Shown: piece by piece, positions 1 through 12,163 of the stretch
Position numbering within the stretch: position 1 is the stretch's first letter
Layout of the letters: every line of letters starts with the position of its first letter
Assembly (NCBI GenBank): GCA_004194705.1
Contig: SADC01001226.1
Coordinates: 62,001 to 126,000, forward strand
Source of the DNA: Ditylenchus dipsaci
Taxonomy: Eukaryota; Nematoda; Chromadorea; Rhabditida; Anguinidae
Direction: 5' to 3'
Length of the DNA: 64,000 nt
Notes under the pieces: generated by a model
Told to the model about the DNA's origin: nothing
The model's input: only the letters and a program-made list of their open reading frames with translations
Database searches by the model: none
Translations under genes and position numbers: made by a program

Positions 1-1085
1 TGAGATGTGCGAAAATTCCTGCTTTTTTAAAAGCAAAAGCAGGATTTGAAAGCAAAAAGCAGGAAATTCCTGCTAAAGCAAGACATCTGTGCACCCTGGA
101 AAAGGGGCAAGATTTCAGACTTTAGGGGCAACAATTTAGTTACATCCATTTTTTTATATTAAATTTTTATATTATATTATTTTTTATATTTTTTATATTA
201 CAGTAGATTTGGGGGGGGGGGCTATATGACAGTAGCGTCAAATTCTCGTTGTCGGCAGCGGCGACGGTCTTTCAAAATGTAAATACCTGCTTTGGAGACC
301 ATTATCTTTGAGCTTTTTAGCGTCAATTACAAGAGAGAGAAATGTAATAAAAAGACAATACAAAATTTTATTTTGGTTCATTGTTAGATACTGAAATCAC
401 ACGAATAGCCAAACACAAGTGATCAGGTTGAAACTTATAAAACACTGTTTATGTTGTTATGTAATATAGAGGATTGCTCAATTTGATAAGATCTTTATGA
501 GGAACAGCGTGATTTATACATTCAATGTGCAACAAACACATCACACAGGTGTTCTACCTGATTTCCTACAATTTCTCTTTTCTTTTACTTTAAGTAGGCG
601 TAACCGATCATAAGGCAAGACATCTCTCATTGACGTCATTCAGACTACTAATAACTCATCTCGTTTGACCAAATTACTTGCTATAATATTTAAATGAATA
701 TAGTCTACGTTACACACTAAATTTTCACGCTTTTATCGCACCTATCACTATCACTCTGTTTTCGGACCATTTGTCGCGGCGAACGCGAAAGAAAGACTGG
801 GCAACAAGTAAAAATACACTGTTTTAAGTCAAGAATTATTTTAAAATTTGGTATTTTTTGCTTATTNNNNNNNNNNNNNNNNNATTTGAGCAAAATAGTT
901 CTTCGAAACTTGAGCATACTCTTAAACCTGCTGAAGAATAACGAAAAATGTTCAACACGTGTTAGATACAGTGAAAAAAAGTCTCGATCTCGCAAATCCA
1001 TCATCTTCATAAAAAATTTGACGCTGAAGAACTGAAAGATCAATTATATTCCGCCTCTGAAAACGAGAACAAAATACACCTGAAG
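1..1085. other. gene-poor AT-rich stretch
   Basis: No convincing gene. The stretch holds a small inverted motif built on GCAGGAATTTCCTGC-like words near positions 15-80, a G10 run near 210, and AT-rich sequence. Short open frames around 717-1134 on the minus strand have no recognisable domain and one crosses the N gap, so they are not called. It may include the decayed 5' end of the polymerase remnant that follows. Confidence 0.5.
867..883. other. assembly gap (17 N)
   Basis: Seventeen undetermined bases. The true gap size is unknown. Confidence 0.99.
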
Positions 1086-1089
1086 CAAT

Positions 1090-4000
1090 AGTTCGTGAAA
1101 AATATAAGAGTCTCTCAGAGTTCGGAGAGGCCAATCTTTACATACTATTCTACAGGTACAGATTCAAACAATGAGAAGTCATAGTGGTGGTGCTTATAAT
1201 CCTGAGAAAATATATGGGCTTTAATGAAAAGCCGTTATCAAGTTGAGAACAAAGATAACTTTTGTCTGTTTTATGCATTGAACTATCAAGACTTTATCAT
1301 ACGATACAATTAAGAAATTACAAAAAAGTAGGAAGGTCTGTATCAGGTCTCCTAACTCACAAATCCTTTGACCGTGTATGAAAAACCAGAAAGACAATAT
1401 AATTTTGCACATAGTCTGATGAAGGATTTCAAAGTAAGATTTGTCTTTGGAAACCTACGGTTCGGAGTATTTTGACAAAGTACAGAATTTTATGATAAAA
1501 GATACCCGAAATGTACAGAATTATTGTAATCGAAGAAGGACTCATGGCACGGGTTTTTAAAGGTCCCTTAAATAGACAATTTGAGGTGTGTATCTATAGA
1601 GCGAGTAATCATTTTGATGTGATTAAACATCTGAATTGGGTTTTTTAAATCCGAAAACTATGTGTAATGAATTGCTCAAAGACATTTTCTGACAAAATTC
1701 AGCACTCAATTGCTGCATGCTAAATGTAAAAGTGTGGTTTAATTGGATCTGGCATATGTCCCAAACAAAATGAGTAGTCATCAGATGTGCAGAGTGTAAC
1801 AGGGATATCACTCTCATAAGTGTTACACGACTCATTTTGAAGGAAGCTTGCAAATATATACATCTTTGCAAAGATTGTGGTGACCTTTTTGTAGTTAAGA
1901 AAAAACATGTCTGCGATGAAAAATACTGTCATACTTGTAAGATAGTTTGCAAAGAAAAATCATGTATGTACATTCAACCTCTGAAAAGCCCCTAAATCAG
2001 AACCATACAGAATAGTGGCTTTGACTTTGAGACAACCCAAGATACTGTTATTCGAAAAGGGATTACTGAACATATAGTGGAACTACTGTTCTGCCAGAGT
2101 CTCGTGCACAAAATTGTTTAGATGATAATTCATCTTGTATTTGTGGACCCTATAAATCTAAATCTTGGAGTCATGCAGAGTGTAAAGACCCTTTGCAAGG
2201 CTTCATTGATTGGATATTCAGTTTCGATAAAAAGCACAAAGACAATCGCTTATGCACACTATGGATCTAAGTTTGATTTTTCATTTCGTACTCAGAAGGC
2301 TGTACTCGATGAACATAGTGCCACTACTCACAATGACCGGTAACAAAATTTATCAAATGTCGATTATTAACAATAAGAACTGTGCAAAAGTTTTCTTCAG
2401 GGATTCTTATCTTCTAATGAATGTTAGCTTAGATCAGCTAAAATCAACTTTTGTTTAGATTGTGAAAATAAGCTATTTTTCCCCCATCTTTTCAACAGAG
2501 TTTCTAATTATAAAAACAAGTTAGAGTGTTTGCCTTTCATTGAAGACTACTGTCCTGATTCAATGAAACCTGACAAAAGAGCAGAAATTCGAAGTGTGGT
2601 ATGCAAAAAATAAGAATACACCTTTCTTCTTACCTGAAAAGTTAGCTGAATTGTAAAAATGACACATTGATTTTGTTAGAAGCAATAGTTGAGATGAGAA
2701 AAATTATGCTTGCAATAGCCGACAGTGACATTCTTGATATAGTTCAAATAGCAGGAGCTGTTATGAGAATTTCAGAATGAAGTTTTTGAAAAAAAGACAC
2801 TATTTCTATTATGCCTGAAATGGGGTACGAAAAATGAAAAACCAGAGCAAAATCGCTATTCGTTTTTTAGAATGGTTTGCAAATGAACATGGTGTACAAG
2901 TACAACATGCTCGAAATGGAGGAGAAAAAACCATTGGAAATTTAAAAAATTGATGGTTATGTGAAGAATTTTTATAGTATACCTACTTTTGGAGAATATG
3001 CTAAACATCCGAAAAGTATGATTTAGCTATCGAATTTCAAGGATGCGGTTTTTCATGGTTGTGAACAGATGTAAGCTAAAACTTTGAATGGCAAACATTC
3101 GGCATTCAACTACGAAAAGACAAAAGAGAAAATAAAAAAGTTGGAAAAAATAATGAATGTGCATGTTGTATGGGAATGTCAACTTACAAAAGAGTTAGAA
3201 AAGAACAAAGAGATGAAAAGTTTTTCATGGAATATGAACATTATGAAGTATAAATCCTCGAAAAGGTTTTAGAGGTGGCCGGACAGGAGTGCTTGCTTAT
3301 TATGCTAAATGTAGCGAGCAAGAAGAAATTTCTATGTTTGACATAGTTTCACTTATCCGTTTATCAATTACACTACAGAAATATCCTCTTGGGATTCCTG
3401 AAGATATTGCATTTAAATAAAAAGTTTCATGGAATACATCTAGTGATAACCCTTACAAAGGTTTATTGCAAGTCAAAATCTTCGCCCAAGGGAACAGCTA
3501 TTCCTGCCCTTGCAGTAAGAAACGAGTATGGTCTTCAATTTCCATGCTGCTCTTTGTGTGCAGACAAGGCCTGCCAGTCAGGCAAAGTTTTTGTGTTGAG
3601 AATGAGAAGTGCCCACACAGTGACAATGAAAGAACAATACGACAAACACTTTCTCATATTGATCTGAACTAGCTTTAGATAATGGCTACATTGTGTCGAA
3701 AGTTTTCAATGTCTGGAACTACAATGTCTGGGATTCGACTTTATTTAAAGAGTATGTAAAAGTTTTTTGAAAATAAAAAGTTGAGTCTACAGGTTGGCAA
3801 AAAATGGGAATAGAAACATCTGAAGATAAAAATAACTTCATTGTTGATTATCGAAACCATTATGGATTGAAATAGATCCAATTTAACATGAAAGATAATC
3901 CAGGGATGAGACACATTTCAAATTGTGTCTTAACTCCTTATGGGGTAAATTTGGAATGCGCAATAATTTGTCTAAAACTGTAGTGTTCACCGACCCCTCC

Positions 4001-4640
4001 AAGTTTTTATTGGCATGATAAACTCGAACAAACACGAAATTCGAGATGTTATTGTATTGGGTGAAGATGCTGTTAGAGTTATATATGTTGATGTCGAAGT
4101 ACAAGAAGTTTGCACTTCTAATGTTTTAGTTCATTGATTACTGCCGATGCAGCAAGAGCTAAACTTTTTAAAATATATGAAAGTTGTAAATGACACACCT
4201 GGTGTCAGCTTTTGTACACAGACACTGACTCAGTAATTTCAAACACCCCGAAAGGTATCAACCAATAAAGGAAGGAAGTTATTTAGGTGAAATGACTCGA
4301 GAATATTCAACTATACAATTGAAGAATTGTTGCAGCTGGACCTAAGCAATACGGATTGAAATTGAAAGACTCAAAAGGATTAGTAAAAACGATACTTAAA
4401 GTACGAGGTATAACCCTTGATTCTAAACATGTTCTATATTCACCTATGAAGCTTTAAAAGACAAGTGTTAGGACAAGACTCTCCTATTGTATCTGAATAT
4501 AAAGAATTCTTACAAACAAGCAATCCACAGTAATATCTAAAAAGCAGTCTAAAAAGTACTCTCCTTGTAATAGAAAAGGCTATCGCTCAGACTACAGGAT
4601 TTTACCTTTGGTTACGAATAATTTTATTCACCAGAAATTG
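1090..4640 (+). pseudogene. protein-primed family-B DNA polymerase remnant (Maverick/Polinton-like)
   Basis: A DNA polymerase B2-type gene can be followed in order across all three plus frames. Visible landmarks are a Cys-rich finger region around 1851-1985, the exonuclease I motif FDFETTQD at 2020-2043, the palm segment FDIVSL at 3337-3354, a motif-B-like PGMRHI region near 3910, and the catalytic YTDTDS at 4215-4232. Protein-primed polymerases of this type drive replication of Maverick/Polinton elements and linear plasmids. The frame changes at least ten times, apparently by single bases, and in-frame stops occur, so the gene cannot be expressed as assembled. I saw no integrase, packaging ATPase or capsid gene and no long terminal inverted repeat nearby, so this is either a fragment or a linear-plasmid-type insertion. 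The family assignment is strong; the element type is inference. Confidence 0.8.
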
Positions 4641-4689
4641 TAAAATTAAAAAAACATGAAAACAAGTAAAAATAAATAAAAAATTTGAA

Positions 4690-5410
4690 AAAAAATATTT
4701 ATATGATCCCCTTGATCAGTTAACGTATTCCGGTGCATGGACTGGCTTTCTAATATGGCATTGGAATACGCGGTTTTAAAAAAGCTAGAATTATACTCAT
4801 GCTAGGTTTTTTCACATAACTGTTCTGAACTTAGAGACCTTAAGTCTGGGTAGCTAGTCTGAATATTTGTTTCATTGTTATAAATATATTGGGTATAATT
4901 GCTTAAATAGGCAACAAATGGAATTGTTCTTACAAAGAGATATTTCAGACTCAAATTATTACACGAGTTCAAGAAATAACTTTGTTTTAAATTAAATGAT
5001 TTTAGACTTGTGTTATTACAAAAAAACCAAAACTAACTCATGCTCATATATAATTATTTAACACTTGGGTTATCACAAAAAATTAAAAATAACTTAGGCT
5101 TGGCTTTCAAACACTGTTCAGGCTTAGACTAGGACATTTCGATTATTGTATTAAACTGAACAATTCTCGAAATTTGATTTCAAGTTGACCTTTCCCGAAT
5201 CATAGAATATTTTCACTCTCATGCCGCTCTCATAATCTCCTTCCCTTCCTTAGCTACCCGCCGAAAAAGGGGTACTATACTACTCTCTCGCTTTGCTAAT
5301 TTTAATCTAAGCAATTAAGATTACATTTTAGATTAATTAATTGGCGAAATTGTACAATTTTATTTATTTTTTTATTTTTTTCCTTACTGCTTTTTTTTGT
5401 GCTTAAATGA
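4690..5410. other. AT-rich stretch without a gene
   Basis: AT-rich sequence with no coding signal, including homopolymer T runs near 5360-5400. Confidence 0.5.
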
Positions 5411-5413
5411 GGG

Positions 5414-5572
5414 CTAGGGCTACCGGACATTTAGCATAATTTGTGCAATTTGTCCGCGGACATTTGGCATAATTTTTCGGTATGATTCGGTTGTTTTGCC
5501 CGAATTTTACCGAAAAAATTATGCTAAATGTCCGCGGACAAATTTCACAAATTATGCTAAATGTCCGATACC
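5414..5572. repeat. foldback repeat with TCCGCGGACA motifs
   Basis: The sequence reading from CGGACATTTAGCATAATTTG on the left returns inverted on the right (CAAATTATGCTAAATGTCCG). TGTCCGCGGACA occurs in both arms. The arms total about 70-75 bp each around an AT-rich centre near 5490. It behaves like a small non-autonomous inverted-repeat element; no target duplication was recognised. Confidence 0.6.
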
Positions 5573-5759
5573 CGAGGGGTAGTTCAGCGTGCTTTGGGAC
5601 GGACTCAATCATTTTTTTTATTTCAGGGAATAAGTTTGATTATGCTTTTAGTTACGCTAGTCTCGTCTGATCCTAAGCTAAAAAACAACAGGAAGACCAA
5701 ATACAAAACGAAATGGGCCAGATTCGAAATACTATCCAATCTTGGCGAAGCCTGAATTT

Positions 5760-5965
5760 GATCAACCGGTTGATGAAAAAATTAACCGGTAGGTTAAATT
5801 TTTGGTTTTTTCTCACCGGCTGATCAACCGGTTGATGGAAAATTTCCGGTAGTCAACCGCCACATCAACCACCAACTGTTTGATTGATTTCCAGTTGATC
5901 AGCCGGTCGATGCAGACTATCAACCGGTGGCCGCCGGTGAATCAACCGGTTGATAACGCCGGTGG
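5760..5965. repeat. cluster of palindromic ATCAACCGGTTGAT motifs
   Basis: The perfect 14-bp palindrome ATCAACCGGTTGAT occurs exactly at 5761, 5823 and 5941, with many one- or two-base variants (ACCGGT, CAGCCGGTCGAT) between. The whole segment can fold on itself. It may be the inner part of a foldback element or a site array; no function is implied by the sequence. Confidence 0.6.
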
Positions 5966-5979
5966 ATCCGCCATGACTG

Positions 5980-8900
5980 ATCTTATCAAAGGCATGCACA
6001 AACGACACAAAATCCTACTACTGTATTTTTTTCTAACAAGGCCCGGGGGCCTTTTTCTTCGATCTTAGTCTAGAAGGGTCTTTTTTGAGCAGGGAGCCTA
6101 TTCAGAAAAATACGGTATTTTATCGATTTAGACATCTAAGAAATTGAGACTTTATTTCGCTCTATTTATGTCAAAAAAAAAGTTTCACTGCAAATGCTAC
6201 AGTTTATGCCCACTGTTTTGTGTATTCGGAAAGGAGCTATTTTATAAAATACTCCTCTAATTTCATAACTGCTCTATCTTTTTAAAACGTGACAAAACAG
6301 AGATTTCTTATAAAACTGACAAATCAGGTTTGCAGAAGCCTTCGAAAATTAGTGCTAAAAAAGTGTCAGCCAGAAGGCGGGAACGAACTTTTGGTATGGC
6401 CTCATATTAAAAGTCGACATTATTTAACTTTTACATTTTTTTAATTTCTTCAAATTTTTATCTATTCTACAAGCTCAAAAAAGTTTAGAAGGTCAGTTGA
6501 AAAAAAATACCACTATTCGGTAAAATATCGATGAGCAACCATTTTGATTAGCAACCCTCAATTAGCGACCATATCGATTAGCCCGACTTTCACAGAGACT
6601 CTTTGAAAAATAAATGGTTTTTTTCTTCAGGCTGCTGAGCAGTATAATTAGTTTAGCTCAGCATTTTCTGTTCTTTTCAACTAATTCTTAACAGTAAAAG
6701 AACATTTTTGTATAACTTTAAAGGCTATTAGACGACGGGACTATTAGGGACTATTAGGTGCCATTTTTCATGCTGATAATCGAAAACTATAATAAAGGAT
6801 TGACAAAATCATTTTAAGCCAGATGAAGTTTTGTTTTCCGCCAATAAATAACGTAATTCCTGTAAAAAAATTTTTAAAAGTGCTATTAGTAAGGCTATAA
6901 AAACATGTTTTCGCACTAGCTTCACCTTTATTCTTTGGAAGCAAAATTATAGCAGAAAACATTTTTTTAAAGCTAGAATTTAAGTATCCAAAAGGATGTG
7001 TATTATATAAGTGGACTGACTCAAAAAAACAAGGCATTTTCTTGGGAAAATATGTGTGTGTAACTTCTTCCTCGAAAACTCCTATTTTCCTATAGCAAAA
7101 CTTTATACAAAAACAAGTAAAAGTGTTAATTAATTTCTCACCCAATAATTAAACGGCGTAATTGTCTGAAATACTTTTCTTTAAAAGGTGTTTACATATT
7201 AGCTGGCAATTTTTTTAAAAATTACGATGTTTGAACCCCCAGTTGCACAATAAACAAAAATTTTCTGAGAAAAGATGAGTCTATTTCTATGTTTATGCAG
7301 TAAGCACCAATTTTGACTGTACAGAAAGATTATATTGAGTTTTAATGTCAAATAAAAAGTATTTAACTGGTTTTGCTAAAAATTATTTTGGAGTGAAGAC
7401 TTAGAGTTTAGTTTTGCGTTATTGCGGAAATCTGCAATTGACACAACTGGTGGTTAGCAGACTAAATGAAGATGGATTAAAAAAAGACGTAAAAGTGGTT
7501 TTTATGCTTTGGCCTGCGAAAAAAATTTATGAATTTCTTTTTTGTAGAACAATTACTTGAATAAGCTTATGACAATAGGTAAAAACTGGTGGCTTATTTT
7601 TAGCTCATACTTATAGCTGGTTAAAGTGAGCAGGTATGGCTTTTGAGCCTTTGGCCTTGATGAAATCTTTTTGAAAAAAAACCAAAAGTAACCAAGACCC
7701 CATATTTTATTATTTATTTTTTGAATTTCAGTCTTTTTAACTATATTTTTTTTGCACAGGACATATCCCAACACTCACATTTTCCAAACCCTTACTAGAA
7801 ATATAATTTACAAATATCTATACAAGAGATGGCAACAAAAAACTGAAAAGTATAAAATAAAAACCAAAAGGCTAATAAAAAAACGACTTTTGCGTTTAAA
7901 AAGGCACCAAAAGCACCTAATGATCAATAATAAATTCACTTCCATATTTGTCAGGTTCAGGCATTGTACAGGCCAATAGTGTTGGCGTGCGGGAAAGCCG
8001 CTAAATTGGGACACGCAATAATCAACGTAATTGCTAAACTTGACGGATGAAATTTGGTTGTTCAGAATTCTTTGTAATAAGCATGGAATTATAAATTATC
8101 CGAACGTGTATGATGACCAGGTCTAGACAAAGCTGTGTGCTAGTTAAATATTTATTCTTCATTAGTCGCTTTCGAGAAATATATGAAAATGAAAACATAT
8201 CGTTAAAGTAATTTTATTTTATTTATGCGCTCCTAAGCCGGCTTGTAAAATATGATTCATTTTACCCAGGGTTCAGAAAAAAATGAAAAATAAAGTAAAT
8301 TTTGATGTGACATTTACAAAACCAAAAAAACCTTGAATGAATTGGAAGTTAAAAATTTTGTTCGGGATTTTCATTAAACTTTTTTGTTTTTTTTTTCTGT
8401 TTAATTTTGTCGCAATGTTTAATAAAGTGTTATTATGCAAGTTTGGTACTGAAAAAGTTTTTCACCTCTCCTGTATCGAATGAAAAAAGATCTCGGCAAA
8501 AAAAGCAAATTTAAAATTTATGGCGGAAAGAAATAGTCGGGATAGTTTGGACCATCCTGCACATTGGAAACAAAAGTTCGAGGCATGGCATCAAACTTTT
8601 ATGTAATTTTTTTTATTTTTGCAAATTTCAATGTTTGAAATTTTGATCTCTTATGCTTTTTCGAATGCCTTAATGAAGGAGCGTCGTTATGTGGATTTTT
8701 AATATGAAACGTATAGGTAAAGAAGTCCAAAATAAAAAAATTTATTTGGAGGCGCTTCATATGTCGGGTAGCTCACTGGTCACATTTTTAAACAAATCCT
8801 GTTTGGCACTAAGTTTCTAGATTTTTGCTTGATGTCAGACAAATATCTGTTTATTCAAAACAAGATTTTTGGGCACCTTGTTTTTGTTATTGTCATTTCA

Positions 8901-10440
8901 AAAAAATAGCCCAAAAATTAAATAAAGCTGATTTCTTAATTGAAAACAGCGCTAGAATAATTCAACTTTAAATTTTAATTGTTGACTAGATGTTGCTATT
9001 TTCGATAGTCAAAAAGTGAGATGTAAACACTTTGTTAAGAGTGACATACAAGAAAGCAAAGACTATAATCTCAAAGTATTTTTAAGCATTCTTTGCCAAA
9101 AATAAGTCGGATTCTAACAGCAAAACACAGGTTGTGTGAGTTGTCGACTTTACAATTTTAGAGCTTATGATTCTTGACTTCCGCTGGGATTTCAAACAGC
9201 CGAGTTATTAGTTGTTGAAGTAAACAAGTGTAGTAGACACTTGTTTGTTCACAGTAATTTGTATAATTTTTGGCCAGAGCACTTGTTGTTAACATTTCTA
9301 CTGCAATTAAAACTTGGAAAATTTCCCACCACTCTTTTTTTGCAGGTTTTAATTGGTTAAACTATACAATAAGTCTGGGCAAATAAAGTAAATAGTTGCC
9401 AGCTAATATTAAATTTTATACAAAGCTTTTTGTTTAATAACTTTTTACAGGGCTTTGAGGTGCATTGGCGCAAGCATACAAAGCTCACTTTGATGTTTTA
9501 ACTTTACACACTGATATGGACAAGAGAAACGTCAAAATACAATAAGGCATTTGTTTAGCAGGATTATCGACAATCATCTGACATTGCTTGATTTCGACTT
9601 CTCGTTGTTTATACCAATTCCAGATGGTGCCTAACTCTAAAAATATAATGAGAAAATCTTTTTGAAACTTGCTTCTAAACTATCGATCTTCCATCACTCC
9701 GTCGGACCCGTAAATGCACCTGTTTCAGTCGCAGTCTGAATATATGCAAACGCCACTAGACAAACACACTGTTCAAATTTCAATGTGTAATTAAAAAAAA
9801 ATCTTTAATTAGAAACCCTGTATCAACTGTATTAACATTTATTTCCTGTTTATGATTGATATCTTAAAGCACAAAACACGTAACTCAAAAAAACGTAAAT
9901 TGCTGATTAAAATTGTTAGAAAGGCACATGAAAATCACCAGATTAGTGTAGTAAACAAACACAATTTACATAGCTCAAAAGACAATGAACAAAAAAGTAA
10001 AAAAAAGTCAGGTAAATTTGAGTTGTATGAAATGTCGTGAGAATCTGTATAGCAAAAAGAGGTGAATTCGTACACCACATTGTCAAACACAGGTTTACAA
10101 CCAAAACAACTTCCAACTTTGTGTTGTTGCATTATTTTCCCACGACTAATTCATACACTTTAGAACTATAAAAAATTTAAATGAAAATTGTTTTGTACGT
10201 TGTAATTGAATAAGTCATTTTTCGCTTTTGAAGCTTTTATTAGAATTTAGAAGTTTTTCAGTGACTAAATGTCCCACAATAAAGCATACACACCGCAAGC
10301 TAGCTGAACTATGATGAAGTATGAGAAAAAAGGTCTGGGGAATTGTGTAAAAAACGTCTGGTAACAAGTTATGACTTTAGGCAGCTTCACGGCAACCGGA
10401 CAAAACCTTTTTGAAGGGCTTTCGTCGGGCGACAAAAGCC
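5980..10440. other. long AT-rich intergenic stretch, no gene recognised
   Basis: About 4.4 kb with no recognisable domain. Open frames here (for example 6768-7145 minus, 7752-7979 plus and the Lys-rich 9852-10040 plus) are short, low in complexity and follow AT/Lys bias. There is a small hairpin-like run at 6042 (GGCCCGGGGGCC). I see no RNA gene or splice-consistent exon series. Confidence 0.5.
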
Positions 10441-10774
10441 CTTTTTTGTTGAAATTTCGGGTACAGGCTGATTGGTCGCTACAAAACTGGCCGTTTACAG
10501 AACTAGCAGTTTACAGAATTGGTCGTCACAAAATTGGCCGTTTATAAAACTGGTCGTTTACAGAATTGGTCGTTTACGGGATTAGTATTTCAAGAAGTAA
10601 TCAATGAATGAATGGGTGACCTTGATATCATTGGCAACCAATGCCAGATCAAACATAGTTTAAGTCAAGAATAGAGCAAGCAGAAATTTTCAAACCCTGT
10701 ATCAACAATAAGACAGAAAAACGGCCTCTTTCATTCCCCGTCGACAAATAGCAATTACGAAATTTTCAATACTC

Positions 10775-10920
10775 AAAGCTTCCTCATCGCCTGAACAATG
10801 CCATGAGCCCACTCCTGTCGCTGAAGCTTTTCATCCTCAACGTTGACCCATCGCTGAATTTGACGAAGAATACGACGATCTTTGGCTGATTGTGCCTCTA
10901 AATTGATTAATTAGAGGGGG
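10775..10920 (-). pseudogene. possible 3' exon of an element-encoded protein
   Basis: On the minus strand, an AG acceptor following a pyrimidine/AT tract near 10920 opens a charged reading that includes RQIQRWVNVEDEKLQRQEWA and ends at a stop near 10777. The composition is more protein-like than its surroundings. I cannot assign a family, and no matching upstream exons were found between it and the MULE insertion. It could be the C-terminus of the outer foldback element's lost transposase. That is inference. Confidence 0.3.
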
Positions 10921-11064
10921 GGGGGCGGCAATTAGAAGGGGGGCGCTTATTTTTCGATCATAAATTTGAAGTAATTTACCACTCCAACAATGAAAGTTTT
11001 TATCCTATTTTCTTATTTTTTATGATTTTTGGGCAGAATTTTCAGGCCAGTTGTTTGTCCAGGG

Positions 11065-11660
11065 CAGCCAAATTAAAGGAAGGGGGAACTTTATATATGC
11101 ATCACGTAGGTCACAGGTTCGACTACCAGCGGCTGCACACCATGTATGTAATTTTCTTTTATTAACATTTTCGTTTAAAAGTCATCCTCGGGCTCTGGAA
11201 TATCCGACAAGACCATCAACGCAGGGTTTCACACCTAGTGTAGCTTATTCGTAGGCTGAAAAATAGGCTAGAGGTCCGTTTTTGTTAGAGCTAATATTTT
11301 AAAAACTTTTACTGATGTCCAATATAATACCAGCCAGTCATGTGCATGAAATCTCCAAATTACAGCATTTGCTGATAGTGAAGCTGAAAATGGTCGCAAT
11401 TGATTGCTTGATTGATAATCCTATTGAGGATTTCATCGAATTGGACACGGTTTGATGTTTTTTTAAATTTTAGCTCTAATTTTATACAAACTTTTTATCT
11501 GTATGATAGCTCAAATGAAAGATGAGGATGTTAGCTACATTTTGACACCGAACTTGTAAATAAAAAGAGAAGAAAAATAAGGTCTGCAGCCAGTGGTAGT
11601 CGAACCTGTGACCTAAGGCGATGCGCATGTAAAGTCTGCCCCCCCTTTAAGGTAGACTTG
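11065..11660. repeat. inverted pair of tRNA-like (SINE-head) segments
   Basis: GGTCACAGGTTCGACTACCA at about 11109 (plus) and its inverse at about 11598-11620 both carry a good RNA polymerase III B-box (GGTTCGACTAC). Similar flanking bases extend the inverted match to about 35-50 bp each. This fits tRNA-derived SINE heads in opposite orientation. No complete cloverleaf is visible, so no tRNA is called. Confidence 0.4.
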
Positions 11661-11826
11661 TTGTTGTAGACTTATTGTTCACGTGAATATATATCGATCC
11701 TGCTTACATATACCTCTTCAGCAAACAATGATCTTGGACACATCTTCTTATTAATAACTAACCGCCAAAAAAATTGTGCAAAATAAAAGGTTAAAAACAG
11801 TTTCTAAAAAATAGGAGGGGGGGCGG

Positions 11827-12044
11827 GGCTAGGGGAAACTTGCCAAAAACGAAATTTACCAAATACGAAATTTGCCGAAACGAAATTTGCCAAAACGAAA
11901 TTTGGCGAAACGAAATTTGGCGAAACGAAATGCGCCAAAACGAAATTTGCCAAAACGAAATTTGCCAAATCGAAATCTGCCAAATCGAAACTTGCCAAAC
12001 ACAGGTTTTGCCAAAAACGAAATTTGCCTACCGTTAAATTGCTA
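11827..12044 (+). repeat. left tandem-repeat TIR of the MULE
   Basis: About 12 imperfect copies of a 15-16 bp unit, GCCAAAACGAAATTT, with substitutions such as GGCGAAACGAAATTT. It is inverted relative to 14812-15033. The unit gives artificial open frames of Lys-Arg-Asn-Leu-Ala repeats on both strands that should not be read as proteins. Confidence 0.9.
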
Positions 12045-12163
12045 CCGTTATCTTTAATCACTATTTTCACAATGTATCTTGAACATCATTCTTTTCGACT
12101 AGCATTTTTTCTTGCATTATTCATTAATGACCATGCATTGATTTATCTTCTTGTTTAGATTAA

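Noticed and set aside
6768..7145. 125-codon minus frame
   Set aside because: Longest frame of a gene-poor stretch but AT/Phe/Lys biased, with no domain and no supporting exon structure.
9852..10040. Lys-rich 62-codon frame
   Set aside because: AT-driven composition, no domain, no splice-consistent neighbours. A weak Cys pair just downstream (MKCRENL) was not enough.
11835..12040. CRISPR-like array appearance (short regular repeats)
   Set aside because: Repeats are contiguous without unique spacers, the context is eukaryotic with introns, and the array is inverted at the other transposon end.
11804..12070. Open frames of Lys-Arg-Asn-Leu-Ala or Phe-Val-Leu-Ala repeats here and at 14753-15084, 17008-17386, 17594-18045, 55162-55518 and 57111-57497
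   Set aside because: They are read-through of 15-31 bp tandem repeats in transposon arms, open on both strands, with no gene signal.
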